The position numbers and the translations under genes were made by a program. Below, piece by piece: positions 15,478 through 25,135 of a stretch of 64,000 nt of DNA. Within the stretch, counting starts at the first letter, position 1. Each line of letters starts with the position of its first letter. The DNA is taken from contig JAFSAP010000001.1 of NCBI GenBank assembly GCA_017440925.1, positions 1 to 64,000 of the forward strand, given 5' to 3'. The notes under the pieces were generated by a model. That model saw nothing but the letters and a program-made list of their open reading frames with translations. It made no database searches and had not been told where the DNA came from. Source of the DNA: Oscillospiraceae bacterium (GTDB lineage Bacteria > Bacillota > Clostridia > Oscillospirales > Oscillospiraceae).

Positions 15478-16703
15478 TCCCCTCCATACAGAGCGCCCAT
15501 AGCATCCAGATCCTGCTGATACCGTGCGATCACTGCATCGTTGCTGCATTCCAGCTTTACAATTCTGCCGATAAAGGTCCGGATCCAGGGAAGCATTTCC
15601 AGCGCATCATAAACATCCGCCCGGTACTGATAGGTATTCTCGTCCAGAACCGTCACCGTTCCGTTTCTTTTCTCCCGGATCAGTCGCTGCAGAATGAAGG
15701 GCTCAGACTTTTCTGCATGGACCGTCATTTCCAGATGGTCCGGTTCTTCCTGCTGATTCAGGGAGACACCCCACATTTTTTCTGAAAACGCTTCCATCCG
15801 CTTCATCATCGTGTCATGGTGCTGCTCCACACTGCCCGGCTTTACCTTATGAATGGTATCCAGACGGAAAAACTGAAACTTTTCATCGCTTTCCTTCATT
15901 CCCAGCAGATATTGCCGTCCGGTCTGGGAACTGATGTGGATCCGGCAGGGATAAACCCGCCGGTACCGCTCCATTGGATGAAACAATCCATGCAAGGTCA
16001 GGTCGACCCAGCGATGACTGCTCATGGCAGCTACCAACTGAAAGAGGATCTGGCTGTCCAGAGTATGCACCATATAATGATGCTTGAACCGGAATATGCT
16101 GTCTTGCCGGGGCAATCTGTCCAATAGGAAAGAACCGATCACGCCCATGGGTGCGCTTTCCGAATAAAAATCCAGAGCATTCTTCCAGCCATCCAGGCAG
16201 ATTGTATCCGTACTTCTGGAATAGACATATTCCTTTCCTAGTTTTTTTATGGTGATCATGCCCAGGTCTGCGTATTCCTTCAGCTTTTTGCGCAGGGTGG
16301 AAACATCCAAAACCTCTGCCTCCGGAAACTGACAGAGGTATTCGGTTTCAATCTCATCCACCAGTTCCATTAAGGACAGTTCCCGCCCAGGCAGCAGACA
16401 GTCGAGGATGTAAAAGTGCAGCGTGATATCCTTATCCGTAAAGCTTTTAGCTTTGAAGGCATTGTACAGCGGATTATGCTCCAGGCTGCGGCTGTCCATA
16501 CTGATGAAAACCTGCTTGCCGGTTTCCTCCCGCCGGAAGGACATATGATCCCCCAGCCAGCTTTCGATTCGGCGGCGCTCATTGTCATAGCTCCGTGGAC
16601 TTTTCATCCCCATTTCCGAACGGCTGCGGAAGCCATAGACGTAAAACTGCCGCATATAATCCCGGATACGCTCAAAATTCTTAATCAATTCGCTGTTTTC
16701 CAT
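15474..16703 (-). CDS. WYL-domain transcriptional regulator (first of pair)
   Basis: 409 residues. The N-terminal SYDNERRRIESWLGDHM and a second helical region near 140-165 (STLRKKLKEYADLGMITIKK) look like winged-helix DNA-binding parts. The middle has the WYL-like segment SSQTGRQYLLGMKESDEKF. AGAGGT lies 5 nt before ATG. It is co-transcribed with the second WYL gene from a promoter overlapped by an inverted repeat, suggesting autoregulation. The family is recognised by overall pattern, and the exact ligand is unknown. Confidence 0.75.
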   Translation of the reverse strand: MENSELIKNFERIRDYMRQFYVYGFRSRSEMGMKSPRSYDNERRRIESWLGDHMSFRREETGKQVFISMDSRSLEHNPLYNAFKAKSFTDKDITLHFYILDCLLPGRELSLMELVDEIETEYLCQFPEAEVLDVSTLRKKLKEYADLGMITIKKLGKEYVYSRSTDTICLDGWKNALDFYSESAPMGVIGSFLLDRLPRQDSIFRFKHHYMVHTLDSQILFQLVAAMSSHRWVDLTLHGLFHPMERYRRVYPCRIHISSQTGRQYLLGMKESDEKFQFFRLDTIHKVKPGSVEQHHDTMMKRMEAFSEKMWGVSLNQQEEPDHLEMTVHAEKSEPFILQRLIREKRNGTVTVLDENTYQYRADVYDALEMLPWIRTFIGRIVKLECSNDAVIARYQQDLDAMGALYGGE

Positions 16704-16724
16704 GGTGTACCTCTATCTCTGTAC

Positions 16725-16766
16725 AGTCTATGTGTATAGTATAGACTATTTTAAAAGGAAAGGCAA
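16725..16766 (-). promoter_or_regulatory. WYL operon promoter with operator-like inverted repeat
   Basis: On the minus strand TTGCCT (16761-16766), 17-nt spacer, TATACT (16738-16743). The perfect inverted repeat AGTCTAT (16725-16731) and ATAGACT (16741-16747), with a 9-nt gap, overlaps the -10. This is a good candidate operator for the WYL proteins themselves. Confidence 0.7.
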
Positions 16767-16948
16767 TCCAGCAATTATCGCTTCCAGAGTGACCTGGTTC
16801 CGGTTAGACTGTATGATAGAACAGTAAATTCTGACTTCCGGTTTTGAGATTTCTTTCCAGTTTGGAACACTTCAAAATGCACCGTATAATCCTTCCTCTT
16901 TTACAAATAATAGCACTGTAATTCGACATTAACGAGGAGAGAAGATAT

Positions 16949-17491
16949 ATGAAAGCAACCGGCATTGTCAGGCGCGTGGACGATTTGGGGCGTATTGTCA
17001 TTCCAAAAGAGATCCGCAGAACCTTAAGGATCAGGGAAGGCGACCCGCTGGAGATCTATACAGAAAAGGATGGTGGTGTGATCTTCCGCAAATATTCCCC
17101 CATGGGGGATCTGCAGGAATTTGCCGCCCAGATGTGCGAATCTATCGGCTCTGCCACCGGGCACATCGCCGCCATTGCGGACCGGGACAGCATCATTGCC
17201 CTTCACGGTGCCCCCAAACGGGAACTTATGGACAAACCCAATTCCCCGGAACTGGAAAAGCTGATGGAGCAGCGGCGGAACTACCTGTTCCAGAGCGGAG
17301 ATTCCCCCATCCCCGCTTCCGACAGCTCCGACAAATACCATCTGGGTGCAGCTGCCCCCATTCTGTCCCAGGGAGATCTGATGGGCTGCGTACTGCTGCT
17401 TCTGGGAGAGGGAGATTCTCCGCTGAAGGAAGCAGACCAGAGCCTCGCCAAAGCTGCTGCAGGTTTTCTCGGAAAGCAGATGGAAAGCTAA
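16949..17491 (+). CDS. spoVT: Stage V sporulation protein T (SpoVT)
   Basis: 180 residues, typical length. Residues 1-50 form the AbrB-type DNA-binding domain (MKATGIVRRVDDLGRIVIPK). Residues about 55-178 form the GAF-like domain (GSATGHIAAIADRDSIIAL, LLLLGEGDSPLKEADQSLAK). SpoVT is a forespore regulator in sporulating Firmicutes, so the organism belongs to a spore-forming lineage. GAGGAG lies 12 nt before ATG. A truncated, synonymously diverged copy of its start lies at 8477. Confidence 0.95.
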   Translation: MKATGIVRRVDDLGRIVIPKEIRRTLRIREGDPLEIYTEKDGGVIFRKYSPMGDLQEFAAQMCESIGSATGHIAAIADRDSIIALHGAPKRELMDKPNSPELEKLMEQRRNYLFQSGDSPIPASDSSDKYHLGAAAPILSQGDLMGCVLLLLGEGDSPLKEADQSLAKAAAGFLGKQMES

Positions 17492-17520
17492 AAAAGAGCG
17501 GAAAATCCGCTCTTTTTTAT
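17491..17520. terminator. Bidirectional terminator between spoVT and tatD
   Basis: AGAGCGGA/TCCGCTCT stem (17495-17502, 17506-17513) with T-rich sequence on both sides serves spoVT from the left and tatD from the right. Confidence 0.9.
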
Positions 17521-18278
17521 ATTCTATACAGTTTTTTGCCGTTTTCCATGGTAATTGTGTGGATTTCCTCCAAGCTTACGTCCCGCAGCTCAGCCAGCTT
17601 TTCCGCCATACGGTAGAGCTTGCCAGGGTCATTCCGCTTGCCGCGGAAGGGTTCCGGGGACATATAGGGGCAGTCCGTTTCCAGAACGATCCGGTCAAGG
17701 GGAATGGAGGAGGCCACCTCCAGGGCTTTCCGGGCATTTTTGAAAGTCAGCACCCCGGTAAAGCCAATGTACCAGCCCCGGGCCACCAGCCATTTCGCCA
17801 TTTCCGCAGAGCCGGAATAGCAGTGGAATACACCGGTCACACCAGGAAATTCCTCCACGATCTTCATACCGTCCTCGTGGGCTTCCCGTTCATGGACGAT
17901 CACCGGCAGATCCAGCTCCTGCGCCAGCGCCATCTGCATCCGGAAGGCTTTCTGCTGTATTTCCCGGGGAATATCCTCGTAATGGTAATCCAGGCCGATC
18001 TCGCCAATGGCTTTGATCTTCGGATTCTGTTTACATAATATCCGGTATTCTTCCAGTACCGTTTCGTTCACCTCATCCGCCACATCGGGATGGGAGCCTA
18101 CGGCGCCGTAAAGATAATCATACTGCTTCGTAAGCCGATCCACATTCCGGGAAGAGGCCAGAGAGCAGCCCGGATTCAGCACCAGGCCAATCCCCTGCTG
18201 GGGCAGGGCCGCCAGCAGCTGTTCCCGGTCTGCATCGAATGCCTGGTCATCCATATGGGCATGGGTATCAAAAAGCAT
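17517..18278 (-). CDS. tatD: TatD-family metal-dependent DNase
   Basis: 253 residues. Metal ligands are visible in FDTHAHMDD, IGEIGLDYHY, IVHEREAHED, FHCYSG and LETDCPYMSP, the complete TatD TIM-barrel set. TatD enzymes act on DNA ends or D-aminoacyl/nucleic acid substrates; the cellular role is not firm. It overlaps the phosphopantetheinyl transferase gene by 11 bp. Confidence 0.95.
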   Translation of the reverse strand: MLFDTHAHMDDQAFDADREQLLAALPQQGIGLVLNPGCSLASSRNVDRLTKQYDYLYGAVGSHPDVADEVNETVLEEYRILCKQNPKIKAIGEIGLDYHYEDIPREIQQKAFRMQMALAQELDLPVIVHEREAHEDGMKIVEEFPGVTGVFHCYSGSAEMAKWLVARGWYIGFTGVLTFKNARKALEVASSIPLDRIVLETDCPYMSPEPFRGKRNDPGKLYRMAEKLAELRDVSLEEIHTITMENGKKLYRI

Positions 18279-18759
18279 GGTTTTCTTCTCCTTCTTCCAG
18301 AACTGCCACCAGGCAGCCTGCGATTTCCGTCACTCTGGGATCTTCCAGAGAAAAATTTGTATGGTTGGGATAGCCCTGGAGTCCCTGTCCGGAGAGCTTC
18401 GCTGCTGCCTCCTTCAAAACCCAGAAGGTCAGCAGTGCTTTCTGCTTGTCCTGTGCCTGGTCAAACTGGACTTTCTCGCCAGGTGACAGGATCTTCTCCG
18501 CCAGCTTCAGATTCACTTTTCTGTCCAACTCTTCCGCATCGATCCCCACATTGTGCTCTGATAGCGCGCAAAACGCATGCTTTGGTGTGTGGGATATGGA
18601 AAAATGCGCAGAGCCATCGGAAAAATAAGGCTTTCCCCGGTCTGTCACCAGAATTTCCGGCATGGGTCTTCCGGTTTTTTCCCGGTACAGCTGGTCCAGC
18701 AGCTGCCGCCCAGCTGCATGGCCGGACTTCCCGGACAGGTCACAGACGCCCAGGATCAT
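18268..18759 (-). CDS. 4'-phosphopantetheinyl transferase (Sfp-like)
   Basis: 163 residues from an ATG at 18759 that overlaps the upstream stop as ATGA. Motifs are FSISHTPKHAFCAL, VGIDAEELDR (Mg-binding Asp and Glu) and FWVLKEAAAKLSG. It transfers the phosphopantetheine arm of CoA to carrier proteins. It is shorter than Sfp itself (about 220 residues) and may serve acyl or peptidyl carrier proteins encoded elsewhere. No strong ribosome binding site is seen; translation is probably coupled. Confidence 0.88.
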   Translation of the reverse strand: MILGVCDLSGKSGHAAGRQLLDQLYREKTGRPMPEILVTDRGKPYFSDGSAHFSISHTPKHAFCALSEHNVGIDAEELDRKVNLKLAEKILSPGEKVQFDQAQDKQKALLTFWVLKEAAAKLSGQGLQGYPNHTNFSLEDPRVTEIAGCLVAVLEEGEENHAF

Positions 18760-19295
18760 AGGGCATCGATGATATTGGGATCCTCCCCGGCAGTCAGCCA
18801 GCGGCGGCCCCGGATCCGGTCCAACAGCATAACAACACCGATCAGCAGCACCGCAATGCCGCAGAGGGTAAACACCAGCCGGGAAACACCCATAGGCATC
18901 AGGATCAGAACCGCACCAATAGCGGTTGCCGCACCATAAAAGATCACATTCCGCTTCTGCTTTATGGCATAGTACAGTTCCAGGCCGCTGTTGACCATGA
19001 TCAGCATGCCCAAAAAACGGCTGATCCAGGCGGTGAGCCACAAGGGATGGGCCATAAGCCAGCCGCCAACGATGGCCAGTACAGCAGCGGCAATGCCCTT
19101 GCCGATCTTGCCGCTATGGCTGAAAAGGGCAGCAACCCCGGTGCCAACGGCACAGGCGATCAGCACATAGCCGATGATCTGGGAGATCAGCGCGGATGCG
19201 GTATCAGGATTCACTACCAGGATCAGCCCCAGCAGGATCAGCAGCACCGGCACCAGCAGCAGCTTCAGCAGAGACAAAATATCTTGTTTTTTCAT
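18756..19295 (-). CDS. DUF308/HdeD-like membrane protein
   Basis: 179 residues with about six hydrophobic helices in pairs (LLLVPVLLILLGLILVV; IIGYVLIACAVGTGVAALF; AAAVLAIVGGWLMAH; and more), the DUF308 pattern. Function is unknown; relatives are linked to acid stress. First gene of a three-gene operon with the phosphopantetheinyl transferase and tatD. Confidence 0.8.
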   Translation of the reverse strand: MKKQDILSLLKLLLVPVLLILLGLILVVNPDTASALISQIIGYVLIACAVGTGVAALFSHSGKIGKGIAAAVLAIVGGWLMAHPLWLTAWISRFLGMLIMVNSGLELYYAIKQKRNVIFYGAATAIGAVLILMPMGVSRLVFTLCGIAVLLIGVVMLLDRIRGRRWLTAGEDPNIIDAL

Positions 19296-19372
19296 GGGAT
19301 CACCTCTTTCTTTTTATAGTATATCCCCCTTTGGGGCATCTGTCAATGAATGCGCCAAAGGGGGACGAATGT

Positions 19373-21550
19373 TTACTTTTTGGTATAGAGCATCCGGATG
19401 GAATTCAGCACGCAGAGCATGGCAACGCCGGAATCGGCAAATACTGCCAGCCACATGGAGGCAAACCCGAACAGGCCCAGCACCATGACGGCAAACTTGA
19501 CTGCCAGGGCAAATATTACATTCTGCCAGGCCACCTGCAAGGTCTTTCCCGCAATATCCAGCGCTGCGGGAATGGCTTCCGCATCCGAGGTCATGAACAC
19601 CACATCCGCCGCTTCAATGGCCGCATCGGCACCGCTGCCCATGGCTGCACCCACATCGGCACCGGCCAGCACCGGGGCATCGTTGATGCCGTCACCCACG
19701 AAAAGGACTGCACCTTTTTCCTGCCGGATGGCCTGCAGCCGCTCCAGCTTCTGATGGGGCAGCAGGCCGGCAAAGACCGCTTCCACCCCGGTCTGGGCCG
19801 CCACCGCATGGGCGGTTTCCCCGCTGTCGCCGGTGAGCATAGCTGTGAACATTCCACTGGCCTTCATCTTCTGCACAGCTTCGGCTGCGCCGGACTTCAA
19901 TGTATCTGCAATCAGAATGGAGCCTGCAAACTTCCCATCCACGGCCACCAGCACCACAGTGTCAGGTTCTTTTACCGCTTCGAAAGCGATCCCGTTTTCT
20001 TCCATCAGCCGGGCATTGCCGCAGAGGATGGTTTTGCCCTCCAGCACCGCACGGATGCCCTGTCCGGCCAGTTCTTCCAGGCTTTCCGGGGTTTTCAATA
20101 CAAGGCCATGTTCCCTTGCCGCTGCAGTGATGCTGGCAGCAATGGGGTGACTGGACTGCTGTTCGCAGGAGGCGCAAAGGGTAAGCAGGTCATCCTGTCC
20201 CACCACCTTCTGAACCCGGAAATCACCCCGTGTCAGCGTGCCGGTCTTATCCATGACCACCGCTTTGACCTTTCCCAGGGCTTCCATGGACTGGCCGCCC
20301 TTGAACAGGATGCCCTGCCGGCTGCCCACACCAATGCCGGAGAAGAAGGCCAGCGGTACGCTGAGCACCAGGGCGCAGGGACAGCTCATAACCAAAAAGG
20401 TCAGCGCCGTATAGACCCAGTAATGCCAATTTCCGGTGGCAAGAGACGGAACGATGGCAACGGCAGCAGCGGCCGCCACCACGATGGGGGTATAGATCCG
20501 GGCAAACCGGGTAATGAAACGGTCAATTTTCGGCTTGCTGGCAGCGGCATTTTCCACACTGTCCAGGATCCGTGTGACCATGGACTCCGACAGGGGCTTT
20601 TCCACCCGGACGGTCAGCTGGCCCACAGTATTGATGCAGCCGGAGATCACACTGTCGCCCTCTGCCACATGGACAGGCACCGGCTCACCGGTGATGGGGG
20701 CGGTATCGATCCGGCTTTCGCCGCTGACCACAGTGCCATCCAGCGGGATCCGGTCACCGGGCCGCACCAGTACCAGTGCCCCAGGCAGCACCCGCTCCGC
20801 AGGTGTGATGCGCACCTTTCCCCGCACCAGAAGGTTTACCGTTTCAGGCCGCAGATCCACTGCTGCCATGATCTGGCTGCGGCTGCGTTCCACCGCACGG
20901 TGTTCAAAAAATTCGCCCACCCGGTAAAATAACATGACACCCACCGCCTCCGGCGCTTCTCCGATCAGAAATGCGCCCAGAGTCGCCACGGACATAAGGA
21001 AATTCTCGTCAAACACATGGCCCTTCACCAGATTTCTGGCAGCTGTTGCCAGGATCTCCCTGCCCAGCAGTACATAGGCAATGACACAGCAGAGAAACGA
21101 GAGCCATCCGATGCCAAAAGCATCCAGCAGCAATCCTGCCGCAAACAGCACACCGCCGTAAATCAGCAGAGTATGTTCCGGAAGCGCTTCCGGTTTTTCC
21201 TTGTGCTCCTGTGCGGCTTCCTGGTGGTCATGGCCGCAGCTGCAGCCATGGTGGTCGTGACCGCAGCCGCAGTCATGGCCGTGATGGTCGTGGCCACAGC
21301 CGCAGTCATGATGGTCATGCCCATGATGGCTGTCTCTGGATGTGATGACAATACCACTTTCCACCGTCCGGGCCAGCTCCTGGAGTTCCGGGATCAAAGC
21401 ATCACAGTTTTCCGCTGTCAGCCGCAGCTGCTTTGTAGCAAAAACAATGGCAGCCGATTCCACGCCGGGATGGGCATTGAATTTAGCCTCCATCTTGGCA
21501 GCGCAGTTGGCACAGCCAAGATTTTCCATATGATATATTTTCTTTTCCAT
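19373..21550 (-). CDS. P1B-type heavy-metal exporting ATPase (CadA/ZntA-like)
   Basis: 725 residues from MEKKIYHMENL, the ATG that follows GGGAGG by 7 nt. Order: heavy-metal-associated domain with GCANCAAKM, a His/Cys-rich linker (about 80-115) of repeated CGCGHDHH units, eight membrane helices, the actuator TGEP, the metal-site motif SCPCALVLS, the phosphorylation site DKTGT, GDGIND. The CPC motif and linker suggest Zn2+/Cd2+/Co2+ efflux. The promoter carries an ArsR/SmtB-like palindrome. Confidence 0.95.
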   Translation of the reverse strand: MEKKIYHMENLGCANCAAKMEAKFNAHPGVESAAIVFATKQLRLTAENCDALIPELQELARTVESGIVITSRDSHHGHDHHDCGCGHDHHGHDCGCGHDHHGCSCGHDHQEAAQEHKEKPEALPEHTLLIYGGVLFAAGLLLDAFGIGWLSFLCCVIAYVLLGREILATAARNLVKGHVFDENFLMSVATLGAFLIGEAPEAVGVMLFYRVGEFFEHRAVERSRSQIMAAVDLRPETVNLLVRGKVRITPAERVLPGALVLVRPGDRIPLDGTVVSGESRIDTAPITGEPVPVHVAEGDSVISGCINTVGQLTVRVEKPLSESMVTRILDSVENAAASKPKIDRFITRFARIYTPIVVAAAAAVAIVPSLATGNWHYWVYTALTFLVMSCPCALVLSVPLAFFSGIGVGSRQGILFKGGQSMEALGKVKAVVMDKTGTLTRGDFRVQKVVGQDDLLTLCASCEQQSSHPIAASITAAAREHGLVLKTPESLEELAGQGIRAVLEGKTILCGNARLMEENGIAFEAVKEPDTVVLVAVDGKFAGSILIADTLKSGAAEAVQKMKASGMFTAMLTGDSGETAHAVAAQTGVEAVFAGLLPHQKLERLQAIRQEKGAVLFVGDGINDAPVLAGADVGAAMGSGADAAIEAADVVFMTSDAEAIPAALDIAGKTLQVAWQNVIFALAVKFAVMVLGLFGFASMWLAVFADSGVAMLCVLNSIRMLYTKK

Positions 21551-21577
21551 GGAAGCGCCTCCCATTTATTTCGATAT

Positions 21578-21633
21578 ATGAGCATACGCTCATGTGTTAT
21601 CTACAGTATACTATGGCCTGCCGCCTGTGTCAA
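21578..21633 (-). promoter_or_regulatory. Metal-ATPase promoter and ArsR/SmtB-like operator
   Basis: On the minus strand TTGACA (21628-21633), 17-nt spacer, TATACT (21605-21610). Just downstream lies the perfect palindrome ATGAGCATACGCTCAT (21578-21593), of the size and form bound by SmtB/CzrA-type metal sensors. No such regulator gene is in the window. Confidence 0.7.
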
Positions 21634-21642
21634 TAGGCATTG

Positions 21643-21670
21643 AAAAAACACCTGCATAATTGCAGGTGTT
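21643..21670 (-). terminator. Terminator of the small minus-strand gene
   Basis: AACACCTGCA / TGCAGGTGTT perfect 10-bp stem with ATTA loop, then TTTTTT on the minus strand. Confidence 0.85.
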
Positions 21671-21764
21671 ACCTCTTTCGGTTTTCCATATGCCCGGACT
21701 GGATCACCGGCAGTTTCGGGTCAGCAGCTTCCCAGGGAATGGGCTTCTTTTCTTCCTCTTTCAT
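21669..21764 (-). CDS. Small protein of 31 residues, unknown
   Basis: ATG at 21764 has GAGGTG 7 nt upstream and the frame runs MKEEEKKPIPWEAADPKLPV to a TAA that lies in the stem of a strong terminator. It is charged and has no membrane segment or recognised motif. The ribosome binding site and immediate terminator support a real small gene; function unknown. Confidence 0.5.
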   Translation of the reverse strand: MKEEEKKPIPWEAADPKLPVIQSGHMENRKR

Positions 21765-21883
21765 ACTTTTTCACCTCATATCCAGTATATGCATTCTGCT
21801 TTCCCAAATACGGAAAACGGTACTGGCTTTTTCCGGAAAATATTAATATTTCTGTAAATTTTTCGGAATTGACTTATGAGAGG

Positions 21884-21912
21884 TTGCAAAGACAAAAAAT
21901 CTAGGGTATAAT
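21884..21912 (+). promoter_or_regulatory. SigA promoter of the lipoprotein gene
   Basis: TTGCAA (21884-21889), 17-nt spacer, TATAAT (21907-21912). It gives about a 75-nt 5' UTR. Confidence 0.7.
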
Positions 21913-21995
21913 GTCAAAACAGAAAGCGGATTTGCACACGGCTGTGAATGCCCATCAATACCCGTTTCCCTTTTATAATAAGGAGGACTACATAC

Positions 21996-22877
21996 ATGAA
22001 AAAGAATGTCTTTTCCGTTCTTACCCTGGCAGTGATGATCGTTGCGCTGATGGTTTCCTTCACCGGCTGCAGCGGTGCTGACGAAGAGTCTGCTGCCTAT
22101 ATTGCAGAACTGGAAGCCGCCAATGCTGCTCTGCAGGCCCAGATCGATGCACTGACCACTGAGATCGACACCATGAAGCAGAGAGCTGCCCTGCAGGACT
22201 GGACACTGGAAGCCGCTGCCTGGAAGGACAGCAACGGTGCCACCGTTACCTTCACCGCCACCCCTGTAAACTATGTGGAAGGCCAGGAGGCCGCCCTCAG
22301 TGTCCGCATGGGTGATCTGGAAGCCGAAAGCACCAACTGTGTCTGGAACGGCACTGCCTTTGTCGGCTCCGTGGAGCTGAGCGCCGCTGACGGCTATAGC
22401 TACTACTGCATTCTGACCTCCCTGGATGGTTCCCAGGAGGAGATCGCACTGAACACCCCCGAAAACGTCACCAACGAATCCCTGGTCTACCTGGGTTCCA
22501 ATCTGAATGCCTATGCAAACCTGATCGTGGAAGATTGGGAAGCTACCGGCAGCAACCTGGTCGTCAAGTCCGGCTATGCCCAGGTTCAGATGCCCCGTCT
22601 GACCACCTCCGGCCCTGCTTCCCTTTCCAAGGCTTCCCTGGTTCTGAAGCTGAACGGCGAGGAAACCAGCCGTATGGATGTGTCCATGCCCGCCGGTGAA
22701 GGCGAAGGCAGCTACGAAATGGCTCTGACCGATGTTTCCTTCACCATGCCCACCATGGCTGATGACTATCAGCTGGAACTGTATCTGGAAGTTGCCCTGT
22801 CCACCGGCAACACCATGGAGGTTGTGGGCGGCAGCTGGTACAGCAACAACGGCGAACTGCTGCTGGTGGTTGGCTAA
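21996..22877 (+). CDS. Secreted lipoprotein, unknown function
   Basis: 293 residues from the ATG at 21996, 8 nt after AAGGAGG. Signal peptide with lipobox SFTGC (cysteine at about residue 25), then a predicted coiled coil EELEAANAALQAQIDALTT-like heptads (about 30-60), followed by beta-rich sequence with no recognised domain. Probably anchored to the outer face of the membrane. Confidence 0.75.
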   Translation: MKKNVFSVLTLAVMIVALMVSFTGCSGADEESAAYIAELEAANAALQAQIDALTTEIDTMKQRAALQDWTLEAAAWKDSNGATVTFTATPVNYVEGQEAALSVRMGDLEAESTNCVWNGTAFVGSVELSAADGYSYYCILTSLDGSQEEIALNTPENVTNESLVYLGSNLNAYANLIVEDWEATGSNLVVKSGYAQVQMPRLTTSGPASLSKASLVLKLNGEETSRMDVSMPAGEGEGSYEMALTDVSFTMPTMADDYQLELYLEVALSTGNTMEVVGGSWYSNNGELLLVVG

Positions 22878-22891
22878 TCCGGCTATCACAC

Positions 22892-22923
22892 AAAAGCACA
22901 CCGCTCAGGCGGTGTGCTTTTTT
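22892..22923 (+). terminator. Terminator after the lipoprotein gene
   Basis: AAAGCACACCGC / GCGGTGTGCTTT stem with TCAG loop and T-run. Confidence 0.9.
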
Positions 22924-23056
22924 ATGACGATTGATAGAAAATTTCCTTCTTTTGCCGTTTCCCGTCCAGACACCTACAATTTTCACAAATTTACTTCTTG
23001 CACTCAAAAATTTATGTGAATACTATAAAAAAGTGCGAATTATTGGTTTTTTGAGA

Positions 23057-23085
23057 TTGATTTTACCAGTTGTTTGACATACAAT
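23057..23085 (+). promoter_or_regulatory. Putative promoter of trmL-pgk
   Basis: TTGATT (23057-23062), 17-nt spacer, TACAAT (23080-23085). Confidence 0.6.
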
Positions 23086-23144
23086 AAGACACGTACAGCG
23101 CCGTAAGGCATGCGTCTGCAGTGTTTGAATCCGAGGTGAAGAAG

Positions 23145-23633
23145 ATGCTGAATATCGTGCTGGTGGAACCGGAGATTCCCCAGAACTGCGGCAACATCGC
23201 ACGCACCTGCGCCGCCACCGGCTGCCGGCTGCATCTGATCCGCCCTCTGGGATTCGATATTTCCGAAAAGGCCGTCCGGCGGGCCGGTCTTGACTACTGG
23301 CACATGGTGGAGGTTTTCGACTACGAAAATCTGGAGGACTTTTTTTCACGCAATGATGTGAAGGAACTTTGGTGCCTGTCCACCAAGGCCCCCCGGTGTC
23401 TGGCGGAAGCGGAATACCACGACGGCTGCTATCTGTTCTTCGGCAAGGAAACAAAAGGACTGCCGGAGGATTTTCTGGATGCACATTACGACAGCTGTGT
23501 CCGGATCCCCATGAAAAGGGATGCCCGGAGCCTTAACTTAAGCAATGCTGTGGCCATCACGGTCTACGAAGCCCTGCGGCAGCTGGAATATCCCGGACTG
23601 CAGGACTACGGTAAGATGAAACAGAATCCCTGA
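23145..23633 (+). CDS. trmL: tRNA (cytidine/uridine-34-2'-O)-methyltransferase TrmL
   Basis: 162 residues from the ATG at 23145, with GAGGTG 6 nt before it. SPOUT/SpoU motifs: VEPEIPQNCGNIARTC (motif 1), LFFGKETKGLP (motif 2) and RSLNLSNAVAITVYEALRQ (motif 3, knot). It methylates the wobble base of tRNA-Leu species. Length fits TrmL/CspR. Confidence 0.93.
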   Translation: MLNIVLVEPEIPQNCGNIARTCAATGCRLHLIRPLGFDISEKAVRRAGLDYWHMVEVFDYENLEDFFSRNDVKELWCLSTKAPRCLAEAEYHDGCYLFFGKETKGLPEDFLDAHYDSCVRIPMKRDARSLNLSNAVAITVYEALRQLEYPGLQDYGKMKQNP

Positions 23634-23678
23634 CAGAAAAATTCGGGAGAAATCCCGTTAGATTATGGAGGAAAAACC

Positions 23679-24878
<1,200 letters not shown>

Positions 24879-24889
24879 TTTCTAAAATG

Positions 24890-25085
24890 AACGCTGAGGC
24901 CAAAGCCTTCCCCTCAAGGGGAAGGTGGCCCGGCGTATGCCGGGTCGGATGAGGTGTTGCCGTATAGCGGCTACCATACACGAATCCGCCCGACACCATG
25001 TTTTATCGTACATCCTGCCGCACACCTCATCAGTCAGCTTCGCTGACAGCTTCTCCTCCAGGAGAAGCCTTATAACTTCGTCAAT
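24890..25085 (+). repeat. Dispersed palindromic element, copy 1 (pgk-tpiA gap)
   Basis: Begins AAAGCCTTCCCCTCAAGGGG and ends GCTTCTCCTCCAGGAGAAGC, with a GGATGAGGTG/CACCTCATCA inverted pair and a GTCAGCTTCGCTGACAG hairpin. The same ends and core occur at 37849-37975. It looks like a non-autonomous mobile or REP-type element sitting inside a transcription unit. Confidence 0.85.
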
Positions 25086-25135
25086 CCACACCAAGCCATT
25101 CGGCTTCGGTGTTCTGATAAAAGGAGAAAAAGGAA

